A stretch of DNA of 26,701 bases. Source: Reticulitermes lucifugus. Its lineage: Eukaryota; Arthropoda; Insecta; Blattodea; Rhinotermitidae. Below the pieces are notes generated by a model. It ran no database searches and was not told the DNA's origin. It worked only from the letters and a program-made list of their open reading frames with translations. Position 1 is the stretch's first letter, and every line of letters starts with the position of its first letter. The stretch is from NCBI GenBank assembly GCA_026260175.1, contig JAKCWW010008253.1, positions 1 through 26,701 of the forward strand. The letters are read 5' to 3'. This document shows positions 1-9,654 of this stretch, piece after piece. A program made the position numbers and the translations under genes.

Positions 1-309
1 TAACGACCTTCTACATTGTGCTTCTTAATCACTGCCTTGAGCACCATAGATGTCATGGGATGTCCCAGCAGATGCAGGCTTTTTACACGACAAGTTGCGG
101 TGGTTGGTGTGGCAGTAAAAAGAATCCTGTATGTTGCAGCATGCATCATAGAATAGAATGGAATACAGAAGGGCAGGCACTGCAGAGACCCGTGCACTTC
201 AACCACTATCAATCTTTTGTGCAGCCCTTTACCTCATTCATTCAGCAGTCCCGCACCTTGAACAAAGTGAAGTATCTTGCTGACAGAGATGTCTTCAAAG
301 TCACTTGGT

Positions 310-700
310 TTCATAAAATGATGACCCAGGTGCCTGAATCTTAATGTGGCTAAAGCCCCACAGTCACACAGAACGTGTGATGCAATTTCAGATGCCTACT
401 TGTATCTATCACACTTGAGACTGTTACCAGCTCCAGTTTAAATACGTGTCCTTTTAAATGACAGTGTCCTGTTAGCAACCCTGTCATTATTCTTAGCTGG
501 TTTCTTCTCAGAATGAGCAATCCCCCAGCTTTTCTTTGCACAGGGTTTTTAAGAATGCCCTTAACCTGCCTCCATCCACGTATGGACTGCCAATACTCCT
601 CGTGTTTCCTACTTGTTCGGTCCCTGATCACCTCCCTGGCAACCTTCGCAGATATACCACATGCAGGTGCACGTCCTATGAGTGGATGTGAGGAGCCTTG
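310..700 (-). pseudogene. LINE C-terminal region after RNase H
   Basis: The minus strand reads IRDRTSRKHEEYWQSIRGWR, then NQLRIMTGLLTGHCHLKGHV, the usual tail of this LINE group. The following Cys/His cluster is disturbed by a frameshift, and the HTFC piece is what is left of it. In another frame the tail continues as LRFRHLGHHF and ends near 310 at a TGA after GLLNE. It probably served nucleic-acid binding. The roughly 300 bases from there to the window start match no reading frame and are taken as 3' UTR. Confidence 0.7.
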
Positions 701-1310
701 TCTGGCTAATTAATCAGATATTTCATTTCCATCCATTCCCATGTGTCCTGGCACCCATATCAGCTGGATCCTGTTATGTTCTGCCAATTTCACCAGGGAT
801 TGATGGCAGTCCCAGACTAATTTGGAATTTATCAGGAAGCTGTTAAGAGCCTTGATGGCTGCCTAACTGTTGGAAAGAAAATACTATATGTTCCTACCTG
901 TGTAGCCCTCATCTATATTCTCCATTATACAAGCCTTAATGGCATATATTTCAGCCTGGAATACCGTGGTGTGGAGCCCAAGACTGAAGCTGTGCCCTCT
1001 TCTCAAACCCCATCTATACACTGCAGCACCAGTGCCTTTATTGCCCTTGGACCCGTGTGTGTGTGTACCAGACCAGGCCCCCTATGTTGTCTGGGTTGAA
1101 CCCGTTCTGCCAATTCACACTTGTCAGGGAACTTGACCATGAATGGCTTGTGGTATGCATATCTTGGAAGCATCCTGTCAGACCCCAGATGGGTTCGTGC
1201 TCCATATCCCAAGATCTTTTTGTGTGACCAAAGTTAGTGGATTTAGGTCTCCACTGCTGGCTACACATTAGTCTGTACATCCCTGCCTGGACCTCCGCCT
1301 CAATCATCAC
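700..1310 (-). pseudogene. LINE RNase H domain, broken
   Basis: This domain would degrade the RNA strand of the RNA/DNA hybrid. The linker and domain start are in the piece at 1310-1038, ending GGLVWYT, where the first catalytic Asp (the TDG of the family) should follow. In its place is a run of six CA units (GT on the plus strand, 1055-1066) that shifts the frame, so the catalytic residue is lost. In the next frame the domain continues with GAAVYRWGLRRGHSFSLGLH, a region resembling AEIYAIKACIMENIDEGY, and IQLIWVPGHMGMDGNEISD. A TAA stop follows directly at 710-712, probably from a Gln codon. Confidence 0.85.
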
Positions 1311-2517
1311 ATGAAGAAGAGAAGTCCCAAGAGGACCTCCACTGCAGCTGTTACGGTCATCGTCATCGCCATCGCCCCTGTTATAGCCAGACAGGCTAAT
1401 CTCTGCAACTTACTGAGCTCCCCCCTGCTGACACTGCATCTGATCCTCCACCACCAAACCATGGACCTGTTGGTCAATACGGGCCTGATCACCATGGTGT
1501 AGATCCAGTGCACCACCCTGGTCCAAAAAGCCCTGTAGGCCTTATTCGTCACATTTTTCAGCTGTGCCTTCCATTTCAATCCCACGTCCAGAATAAGTCC
1601 AAGGTATCTGACCATGGTAGTCAGCTGCGATATGTGTCCCGAGAAGACTGGTTCCTTTAGGCCCCTTAAATCTCCCTTCTGGGTGAATGGTACTATCACC
1701 ATCTTTTGTGGATTGATAGACAGCTGTGTCCTATCACACCACTGTTGTACAATACTCAAAGCCTCCTGTGCAAGCTCCGATACGGTGTTCAGGAATTTTC
1801 CGCAGATGAGGATAGCAATGTCATCTGCACACCCCAGTGCATAACAGCCATTCCCATCGAGTTCTATGAGACTGTCCACACAACCAGGCCCCACAGCAGA
1901 CATGATAGAATGCCCTCCTGCAGACAGCCCCTGGCCACAGACCTCTCCAGAGTTTCTCCTGCAAGTGTGGCAGTGAGTTTCCTGCCACCCAACATGGAGC
2001 TGATCCTTCGACAGATTGTGTCTCCAAGCCCATGCCGTCTGGCAGCCTTTTTTATGTCAAATGAGGTGCTATCAAAAGCTCCATCACTATCTAGGAAAGC
2101 TCCAAGTGTAACTTCCCTGTTATCCACTGCTTCCTCTATATGTGTGATCACATGATGCAGCGTGGTTTCAGTGGACTTCCCTGGTTTGTAGGTAGATTGG
2201 TATAGATGTAGGGGACATAGCCCCAAAATCTCGTCCCCGATATGACTATCCACCAATTTTTCCATCATTTTCAGCATAAAGGAAGACAAACTAATAAGAT
2301 GATATGCCTTAGCCTTGGTATAGTTGGCCTTCCCAGGTTTAGGGATAAATGTCACCTTGACCTGCCTCCAAGCTTTGGGTATATAACCTCTTGCTAGGCA
2401 GGCTCTAAAGATACGACACAGACGAGTCATTAGGTGATCGACTCCTTGTTGCAAAAGTGCAGGTACAATTCCATCAGTCCCTGCCGATCTAAATGGTTCG
2501 AATGTGCTTATCGTCAA
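1307..2517 (-). pseudogene. LINE reverse transcriptase domain, broken
   Basis: This is the RNA-dependent DNA polymerase of the LINE. The piece at 2517-1864 (217 residues) carries fingers and palm: SAGTDGIVPALLQQG, AWRQVKVTFIPKPGKANYTK, the primer-side region ISLSSFMLKMMEKLVD, and motif A as GAFLDSDGAFDSTSF with the first catalytic Asp kept. The LQEGILSCLLW stretch corresponds to the usual PQG motif. The frame then shifts into the piece at 1903-1307. There the second catalytic motif, normally Tyr/Phe-Ala-Asp-Asp, reads GCADDIAIL: the aromatic residue is Cys, consistent with a single TAT-to-TGT change. The thumb follows (LSINPQKMVIVPF, VRYLGLILDVGLKWKAQL). A short deletion removes residues between AFWT and RVVHWIY. 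Confidence 0.9.
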
Positions 2518-2936
2518 CTTATTTTAGACTGAACAATAACCTTTTTAGACAGTTCCCCATCCTCCCTGTGAGCAGCAAATGCTCTCAGGTTTGGCTGCCC
2601 CTGTCCTTCCAAGGTTACTTCTTCTCCAGCAGACCCTGGAAAATGAACTTTGTACAGTTCCCTCAGGGTCTCTTTGTCAGATTGTATATATCAGTCATCA
2701 GGTAAGATCTGCGCTCTTCTGGGAAATTACATGGCGTCGTGCGGTAATTGTTTACCAACATTTCGGGACAATGTACCGATACGTTGGCCATGTTCCTCAT
2801 GAGTCTGGCCCTGTCAGGTACATCAACAGCAGTCCCTCCAACAGGACCGTTTGGCCTTTCTGGTCCCCTTATTGTAACAGGTGAGGGCCATCTCTTATGA
2901 TTCCCAGTCACCTGTTCTTTTAGCTTCATTAAAAAG

Positions 2937-3838
2937 CTATCTTGTTGAAGCTTTAAGGCGGCGCAACTCTTTGTTCCACCAAAGAACCATCCTTGGCAAG
3001 ACAGCCACCCTGGCTTGACAGTCTTGGTGATAGGACGAGAAAATGGCCTGTCGCACCATGTCAACAGCCAGCTCTACATCCCGCACTGAGTGTATAACTC
3101 TTGGTACAATCCCTAGATTTGCCTTTAGGTCTTCCCAATAGGATTCACAATTGGTTCTCTTGGGGTTGCAATATGTGAGCCTGGTAACTTCCAGGTCACC
3201 CACTTGAAATCCTATGTATCTGTGGTTTGACAAAGAGATCTTATCAGATACATGCCAATTAGTCACTAGGTCCCCTATCTTGTCAGTCCCTAGTGTCCAG
3301 TCTATAACCTCCTTCCTATTCCTAATTACAAAAGTAGGTTAGTTACCTTTATTAAGAATATTAAGATTTGTGCTAATCAAATATTCCACTAGGCATTCTC
3401 CTTGTCGACTGATGTCCGTGCTCTCCTACATAGTGTGGTGTGCATGACATCACATCCAATCATGAACTGTAATTTATTCCTACTGCAGTAGTCAATGACT
3501 TCCATTAACCCATTGATGGGGGTGGTTCATCTAAGTCACAGGGGAGGTATGCCGAAGTAACAATAAGTTCCCTCTCACTCCCTCCGCTACAGTAAGTCAT
3601 CCTCACCATAGCCACATCCCAAAAACAGAGCTCTGACAGCGGAAAGGTATGAACTGTGTTCCCGACAAAAATGCAGGATCTAGGAGCAATACCGGGTACA
3701 GCAGAAAACAGTATCCCCCTTATACTGCGTATTCCCCTTATTCGGTCCTCACAAATACAAGGTTCCTGAATAAGTGCTGTATCTATCTCCCCTACAGCAA
3801 GTTTTGGCAAAGGAGGGCCATCGCAGCCTTATAATTTA
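2937..3838 (-). pseudogene. LINE AP-like endonuclease domain, broken
   Basis: This domain would nick the target DNA for target-primed reverse transcription. Three reading-frame pieces can be stitched by eye. The first (about 3838-3505) contains IDTALIQEPCICEDRIRG and ELIVTSAYLPCDLDEPPP, the typical N-terminal half. The second (about 3505-3290) contains LQFMIGCDVMHTTL. The third (3266-2937) contains WHVSDKISLSNHRYIGFQVG followed by NPKRTN and WWNKELRRL. At least two frameshifts and one stop separate them. The C-terminal catalytic motif, normally Ser-Asp-His, reads Ser-Asn-His, so the enzyme would probably be dead even with an open frame. The usual start of the domain lies beyond the truncation near 3838. 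Confidence 0.85.
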
Positions 3839-5301
3839 AAGTGTGGCAAACAATATGGAAATTGGGGAGAGGCACTGCCACATTCGGTGCATAATGAATT
3901 ACAAGGCAAAGTGTGGTAAGAAAAATGGAAAATGAACAGCTGATAACACCATCAGCATTTCTGAATGAAGGCTTATGACCATGACACAACATTACACTCA
4001 GTATAAATCAACACTCACTAAACATCTACATACATAAATTGACTATTTTTCATGTCATTACCTGCTATGACTACAATGGTGGGTTTTTGTATTAGATGTG
4101 TTGAACCTTTATTTGGTATGTACTTCTCTCTGTCATCTATCAATCTAAAGTCAAAACTGTTAACTGTTAGCATATAACCTGAATTGTATTTTTTTGTGTT
4201 GCAGCTTCTTGTTGTCTTCTTGCATCCTAACTACTCCAACACAAGGCATTTTATGTTTTTGCTGGAATCAATCAAGCTGTCTTTTGTTTACTGCATTTCA
4301 TGTGTATGTTAAGCATTATGCAGTGCCTGTTCACTGAAAACAGATATTCAGTGCCATCACTTACCTTGCTCTTCACTACTCAGTTTCCCCAGTTACCAAC
4401 TTTGTTCTAAATACGCACAATAATTAAAACTGTATGAAATTCTGCGGTGTCATTATCATTGTAAATTTTAACATGTATAGTGGCTCGGACCAAATTTTGC
4501 ATTCTGCCTACATCACTATCTTGTGAGAAGAAGAACAAGTGCTTAATCACACTACATACAGTATACACTTCCTTATCTGCCATGTGTCTCACCCCTTCGA
4601 TACCATACTCTTTACTTCTAACGCAAGTCAAACGCAAGTTTCATCCAGGCCACTATAAAAAATGTTCCATACTCTCACTCCTTTAGCTCATGAGATATCA
4701 CTACCAAACTTGTAGCTAACTACAATATTTTGCCTGGTGTTTTACTTCATACACACCCAAAACATTTGCTTATTTTTCAAAGGTCTACTAGCATATGAAA
4801 TTTCAGGACCATGCAGTAACTTTTTAAATACCGGCATTGCCAAAAGCAAATGCACGTAGGAAAACACCCCTACAAATTCATTTTATGTATTTTGGCAACA
4901 AGGAAATTTACTGCCTTTTTATTTTCCACAAAGTGCCATTTATTTCATAATCTTTTTTTGTTCAAATAACATTTTGGTTTATCCTAAACCATTCACTAAA
5001 ATTTAAAATACCCACCCTACTTGGCTTTGGGTTAAGTATAGCTTGTAATATTCCCATCTCAACATTTCACACAACTACCATGTTCACATTATTATGTTAC
5101 TGATGGTAGAAAATGAAGATGTACAAAGGTGCGAGTTCTACTGGCACACATTCATACAGACTGCATGTCAAATGGTTAAGTTTCTGTACGGGGAAGGACA
5201 GAGGGGAAACGAGGCACTTTGGTGCGAGGGATCACAGTGAACTTCCAGATGCCTCCACAAACAACCACTTTCCTATCCACTTGTATGAAACTGCAACCAA
5301 C
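3839..5301 (-). other. Pdcd4 intron, part between the LINE and the exon at 5302
   Basis: AT-rich and CpG-poor. I searched the minus strand for the next expected Pdcd4 coding segment, which starts in phase 1 with a GFD-like motif and is followed by a leucine/aspartate-rich helix. I did not find it. The open frames here are short and show no recognisable domain. No repeat was recognised. Read as intron together with the LINE insertion. Confidence 0.6.
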
Positions 5302-5419
5302 CTCTGGCAATGTCCTTCTGAGTCACAATGCGCCCATACAGATCAGAAATAAGGACTGATGTCATTTCACGGTGGGACGGTTTATGATCCATTGCAATCT
5401 CCACAGCTAACACTACAAT
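5302..5419 (-). CDS. Pdcd4: Pdcd4 exon: C-terminal half of the first MA3 domain
   Basis: PDCD4 binds the helicase eIF4A through two MA3 domains and represses translation initiation. This 118-base exon encodes 39 codons plus one base, beginning [20 protein letters not shown] and continuing [19 protein letters not shown]. The SHREMTS-x-LI-x-DLYG motif is the hallmark of MA3 domain 1 in this family. The acceptor is strong, a long pyrimidine run then TTCCAG just right of 5419. The donor is G|GTTGGT at 5301-5300, somewhat weak. The start phase is 0, matching the end of the exon at 6012-6113. The end phase is 1, interrupting a Gly codon where the family has GFD. The next exon is not in the window before the LINE. 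It is part of one minus-strand gene with the two exons to its right. Confidence 0.9.
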
Positions 5420-6011
5420 CTGGAAGAAAAAAAAATATTTCAAACTGGTTTCGACACATTATAAAATACCAAAAGGCTTATGTATATCAAACCACAGGAC
5501 ATGCAGTAAAACATGTCCAAAGCATCAACATTTATACTCTTGAAAATTAATCAGGTCTTATCAAAATTATAGGCAGTTAAAACCACATGAAGCATAAAGT
5601 ATCTTAAGTGGTAAAAGAAAACAATTTTTGGAAAATGTGATGGTTTCCAGCATAACAACGTACCACCACACATACTTACCAACTATTAAAACAACATAAC
5701 ATGAAAGTTCCCAGCAATGAATATCAAAGACTTACACAAGGGCCATCTTCTCCGAAAATTGTGAAATGGTCCCATGCAACACAAGTGACTCTGCCAACCA
5801 TTACATCTAGTGTCATTACATAATTCCATGAAACCACATGGTGATATACAGTGCATCTATAGAAGCGGAAATAGCACAACATACATCAAGGATGCCAAGT
5901 CTTTATGGTGTAACAATAAATTAAATGTGGTCTGAGGAAATCTTTCCTTAACTTGTTCTACTGGTAATGTTCCCCCACCCTCACCCCCAAATTCCAATTT
6001 GACCTACTCAC
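5420..6011 (-). other. Pdcd4 intron (592 bases)
   Basis: Bounded by donor GTGAGT at 6011-6006 and the acceptor TTCCAG ending at 5420. No exon or repeat is recognised inside. The sequence is AT-rich. Confidence 0.8.
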
Positions 6012-6113
6012 CAGATATCGTTTTGTACCACAGTTCAGTTCATCGAAGGCTAGTGCTGCTTCTGCAGTGTCTCCATGTTCAAAGTATTCCAAAACTATGG
6101 GCTCAGTATCTTT
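6012..6113 (-). CDS. Pdcd4: Pdcd4 exon: start of the first MA3 domain
   Basis: A 102-base exon of exactly 34 codons: KDTEPIVLEYFEHGDTAEAA, then LAFDELNCGTKRYL. The EYFEHGDT motif is diagnostic of the first helix pair of the N-terminal MA3 domain in animal PDCD4, which contacts eIF4A. The acceptor reads TTTTCAG|AAAGAT and the donor CTG|GTGAGT, both good matches to consensus. Phase is 0 at both ends, so it joins the exons on either side without a shift. The open frame continues past both borders into intron, which would have hidden the exon in a simple ORF scan. Identification is by recognised family motifs, not by alignment. Confidence 0.92.
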
Positions 6114-6375
6114 CTGAAAATTTAAACAGTAAAGTGAACATACAGACAAGTTACAAGAAAATAACACTAACAACAAAATAAAGATAACAAATTAAATTCT
6201 ATAGGATTCTAGTGATGGTATATCACACTCTGAATCATTCACTATTTGGCCTTTGCCCATCCGGAATGGCTTCAAATAACAACTGAAAAACATGTTATAG
6301 GAAAAGGACTGATACCCTCCTGTTCCCATAATGCTGCATTTGTAATTTCAACAGGCTTTATGCTACCTCCTATAC
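6114..6375 (-). other. Pdcd4 intron (262 bases)
   Basis: Donor GTATAG at 6375-6370 and acceptor TTTTCAG ending at 6114. No other feature is recognised. Confidence 0.8.
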
Positions 6376-6533
6376 CTGGATCTCTTCATCAGACATCTCT
6401 GGAATGATGGTCTTGAGTTCAATGTCACCATTGTCAAGGGAGTCACTATCATAATTGGGGTCATTCATGTCAACATCAGCTTCAACTAGCTCTGACCCCA
6501 ACTTGCCCCACACCCCCTTACCGCCAGCACCTC
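6376..6533 (-). CDS. Pdcd4: Pdcd4 exon: linker upstream of the first MA3 domain
   Basis: A 158-base exon: two bases completing a Gly codon, then 52 codons. It begins GAGGKGVWGKLGSELVEAD, the glycine-rich motif conserved from insects to mammals just before MA3 domain 1. It continues MNDPNYDSDSLDNGDIELKT and ends IIPEMSDEEIQ. The acidic, Asp/Ser-rich stretch is typical of this linker. The acceptor is TTTTTTGATAG|GA and the donor CAG|GTATAG. The incoming phase requires the previous exon to end with one base (G) of a Gly codon. The expected upstream coding motif (basic, RGRGLPKKG-like) was looked for to the right on the minus strand and not found, so the preceding intron is probably very long or that exon lies outside the window. 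Confidence 0.93.
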
Positions 6534-6781
6534 CTATCAAAAAATAATCTTAATCAGAAAACACATACACATTTTTATGCCACTGATTCACATTAAAAGA
6601 CATGCACAGTAACTTATGTGTACACACACACACACTCCCTTGCATCAAAGAAATGAAGACAAATGACACCTGTGGTTTAATATGTACCGCGCACATTAAC
6701 ACAGCACTTCTTCAGTTCCTCTTCAGTGATCATGTTACAATTAGTACCATTCCGATATAAAGGATTATGCCTATCCACATA
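6534..6781. other. Non-coding, presumed Pdcd4 intron
   Basis: AT-rich, with a short (CA)n tract near 6620-6635. No exon was recognised. Confidence 0.5.
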
Positions 6782-7279
6782 GAGCGTGGTCGCATTTCAT
6801 GCGAGGGATGCATTCTTGAAGACGTCACATAATTAAAAATTCATATAATTCAAGACTAACTTCCCCACTCGAATAAAGTAGGGGGGAATGTGTTCTCCAA
6901 GTGCGTAAGACTACAACAAATGTTGCGTATTTTTGCTTTTAAGCATACTCCTTAGCACAACATAAATAAATAAATAAATAAACAAACAATAAAGTTAATT
7001 AAATGACAATTTTATTCACTAACATAGTACACTGGCTAAAAAAAATTGGAAAAAAAAAATTACCATATTCTGATGACAGTAGAGGAATAGCAGATGCAAC
7101 AGGCACCTAATTAGAACGTGCTGTCCCCACACATGTTGATGGCTGGTATGACATTTTTTTTAAATTTTGGATTCGTATTATTTCCAGTTTTGCACACAAA
7201 ATGAGCCTTAATAAACACTGCTGTATCCCACTATTTCAAATTTGCACATTTCAAATTCTCATAAAATGTGACCTCACTG
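6782..7279. mobile_element. TA-flanked MITE, Tc1/mariner (pogo/Tigger-like) type
   Basis: The left end reads GTGGTCGCATTTCATGCGAG (from about 6786). The right end, reverse-complemented, reads GAGGTCACATTTTATGAGAA preceded by CAGT. About 15 of 20 positions agree, and the termini sit next to TA at 6780-6781 and 7280-7281, as expected for TA-targeting Tc1/mariner superfamily elements. The interior of about 500 bases is AT-rich and codes for no transposase, so it is a non-autonomous derivative. It includes an (AAAT)n tract at 6962-6982. The ends are diverged, so it is old. Family assignment is from the TA target and the terminus style only. Confidence 0.5.
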
Positions 7280-7283
7280 TATC

Positions 7284-8250
7284 TGTTAAGATTAAATATG
7301 GCTTCAAGGAGCAAACAATGTGTTGTGGTACACTGGGGCAAGATCTACTTTGTTGAGGAATATTTCAGAGCTGTAGAGGAGAATCTGGATTACTTTCAAT
7401 GAAACCCAATACTAAACATCAGATGCAAGCCCAAGTTCACACTGATTAGCAATCTCAACACCGATCTTTGGGTAATATGCAATTCTGCAACCTGACTTAT
7501 TTGTAATCTAGATGAGTATTACTGCAATCAATTCCCCACTCTCAGTTGTCACTTACTCGTCTTTCACAATGTGGAGCGTTCCTCTTCATTTTAATTTATG
7601 AAACAGTAATTAAAAACTGAAAATTCAAATAAAATCACACAGGGCAGCAAAAGAAACAGATTTCTTGACAGACACACCTGAATATTTTGTATTCGTTCAA
7701 AAGATTCGTTTCACCTGCTGTACATAATGGATTTAGTATAACATCTGAATATGTTATGTTAAATCTTTACAACATTTTTGTATTGTCCCATGTGTATGTT
7801 TCATTAATTATACCACATTTTTACTAAATTCAATATCAGCAAGTTCTACAACAGTTTGCCAACACATTCAAATTTCAGTTGAAATCTAATAAAAACAAAG
7901 GCCAAGTATGGGGATCCAATTCATCCCACTTTTCCCGGTACAGTCCCAGTGTTACTTGTTTCAAAGTGCTCTGATTATCATCCAGTTTCCTTACTTCACA
8001 GCAGCTTAGTTGGTTGTCACAACAGTGCGGGTCTTACTGACCAAGCACTTCTTATTCAAGGTCCTGCCAAAAACTTTCTGACTATACGGGAAGTATTACT
8101 GCTTTTTGCATTAGAATATATAGACCAGGACAAAGATTAAGCACTTTTAAACTTTCGTGTAATTTGTTTGGAATAATATCCGCTGTGGATAGTATTAATT
8201 GTATTATATAGGCCATTTTGAGTTGTCATATTCTTATGAGCTCTTCTTTC

Positions 8251-8286
<36 letters not shown>

Positions 8287-8790
8287 TTACTGTATGTCGT
8301 AATTTTTTAGTTACCTCACTGTAGTGATATTAATAAATCACTCTGTTTTTTATTGACTGACGGGTTAAAATTTTTGTCTTCTACCCTCTAAATGTTTTGG
8401 TTTTTAAAAACCGGGATCTCTGTTAAAATTACAAGACCTGCATGCGACTTCTCGTTTCATCTAAAGCGTAACTGGCTAAAAATTCATCGGACATAAAAAT
8501 GTTCACAACAAAAGTTGTACAGAAAAATGAAACAAGTCGAATATACTACTGCCAAGGGTTTCCAGATAATTAAACGAAAGGGAATGAACACTCCATTGTC
8601 GTGCTGGTGAAGATTTCGTCATTGTTTTCGTGTCGATTCAGGCATGGAGTTAGTACTGGAGATCATGAATACGGACCGGTTTAATGTCAACGGCTACGCA
8701 TGAAAACAACACAAACAGCGTATTCGCTAAACACGTAAACATCCGAGAGCCTTGCTCTCGAGGTCAAACTCTCAGGGACGTAATACAACA
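7284..8790. other. Non-coding AT-rich stretch
   Basis: No credible exon, RNA gene or recognisable repeat apart from the (ATT)n tract at 8250-8284. The open frame at 7949-8140 shows no domain. CpG frequency begins to rise in the last 400 bases. Confidence 0.5.
8250..8284. repeat. (ATT)n microsatellite
   Basis: About eleven uninterrupted ATT/TTA units. Confidence 0.95.
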
Positions 8791-9110
8791 TATGCTGACA
8801 GGAAGTGCCAAGAAACCTCGAACAGTAACGCCGCTTGGCGAACATTGATGATTCCCAACTGGCACCGGGATTTGTCTCTACCACCGTGATCAGACCAGCT
8901 GTGAGGGTTACGGGGGGCCCCACCAGCCTCCTATGCAAGGACGCCAGTCTTTTTCCCAGCGGGGTAATCCGGTCGGAGAGACACTGAAAACTCACCCTCC
9001 ACCTTGTGCAGTTAGGAATGCGTACCAACTTTACCTCCAAAGCTGCATACGTATTCACGGCCCGGTGCTTAAGCACATGGATAACCTTGCATTTACGTAC
9101 TGCTGGGACT
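8790..9110 (+). mobile_element. tRNA-derived SINE, family 1, diverged copy
   Basis: Reverse-complemented, this stretch follows the other family copies. A 3' segment with a CATGxxGCATAC-like word is followed by a CAC-rich part, then TTACCCCGCTGGGAAAAAGA, AGGAGGCTGGTGGGGC and the GGTCTGATCACGGTGG region. The orientation is opposite to the copies at 10855 and 16500. The tRNA head at the left end is badly worn, with no clear B box. The 144-codon minus-strand frame across it is a by-product of the repeat. Confidence 0.55.
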
Positions 9111-9365
9111 CCGGACTCCACAGCACAGAATATGATGAGTTGCAGTTCTCAAGACATGGAATTCGATTTCCGGTTCTAAAAAGCACAGCAAACGGCATGA
9201 CGCTCACTTAACTGCACTGGCTATAATATACCGTCCTACCGACAGATGCTTCTGAATAAAAAAGGGTTTGGGAGGAGGGGCAGGAGGTCTTCCTCTGTTT
9301 TAAATATCCCAGCATGTCTCCAGGAGTTATGAAAAATTATAAAAACGATGTCACAGCATGTGGTT
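9111..9365. other. Non-coding, nothing recognised
   Basis: Short unassigned stretch between two repeat remnants, partly A-rich. Confidence 0.4.
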
Positions 9366-9440
9366 TACCAAGAGAGAATCGAACCCGGAAACTCCAGAAT
9401 AAGAAGCAGAACTTTTAACCGCTCAACCGAATTCCACGTA
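9366..9440 (-). repeat. tRNA-like SINE head remnant
   Basis: On the minus strand there is an A-box-like GGTTGAGCGGTTAAAAG and, about 35 bases further, a canonical B box in CCGGGTTCGATTC. The acceptor and T stems do not pair properly, so it is not a functional tRNA. It resembles the polymerase III promoter of a tRNA-derived SINE. The body to the left is not assigned. Confidence 0.45.
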
Positions 9441-9479
9441 TGATGAAATTTTCGGATGACATCTTCCTTCTTAACTCAA

Positions 9480-9640
9480 CGTAGCAGAGTTTTCTCGAGA
9501 AGTCAACAGTTACTCGAGTACCCAAGAAATTACCCGCATTTTATGGAAGCCGAAGGTTCAATAACGCGTTCACAAGAGCCCGCCAGCCACTCGTCCCTAA
9601 CCTGAACCAGGTGAAGCCAATTATGGCACTGCTCTTTCAC
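9480..9640 (-). mobile_element. LINE family 2, 3'-end fragment
   Basis: Shares with the copies at 9655, 14455 and 23035 the segment AAATTxCCxGCATTTTATGG, the ACCCGAAGGTTCA-like word and the CAAxAGCCCGCCAxCC segment. In the other copies the minus strand of this part encodes the end of a LINE ORF (VVNTVMNLRV). It is truncated inside the ORF end and lies head-to-tail next to a second copy. Confidence 0.6.
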
Positions 9641-9654
9641 ATACAAAAGCAAGT

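Larger units (their letters stand above)
1..3838 (-). mobile_element. Decayed LOA/Lian-like non-LTR retrotransposon (LINE), 5'-truncated
   Basis: Read on the minus strand, the order is AP-type endonuclease (about 3838-2990), linker (2990-2520), reverse transcriptase (2517-1310), RNase H (1310-700), a C-terminal region (700-310) and a 3' UTR running off the window start. An endonuclease, reverse transcriptase and RNase H in one ORF fit the LOA/I group; similarity to insect Lian-type elements is from memory. Homology starts about 20 residues inside the endonuclease, so the 5' end, including any ORF1, is missing, as in ordinary 5' truncation. Many frameshifts and stops make it inactive. It lies in the same orientation as the Pdcd4 exons, inside the intron that follows the exon at 5302-5419. 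The poly-A tail and right-hand target duplication would lie before position 1, so the insertion cannot be fully delimited. Confidence 0.9.

Noticed and set aside
7540..7566. Perfect-looking donor (minus strand GTAAGT) as a Pdcd4 upstream exon
   Set aside because: The frame needed to join the exon at 6376-6533 contains a TGA stop just before the site.
8687..9121. 144-codon minus-strand frame
   Set aside because: It lies across a diverged SINE copy and shows no independent protein motif.
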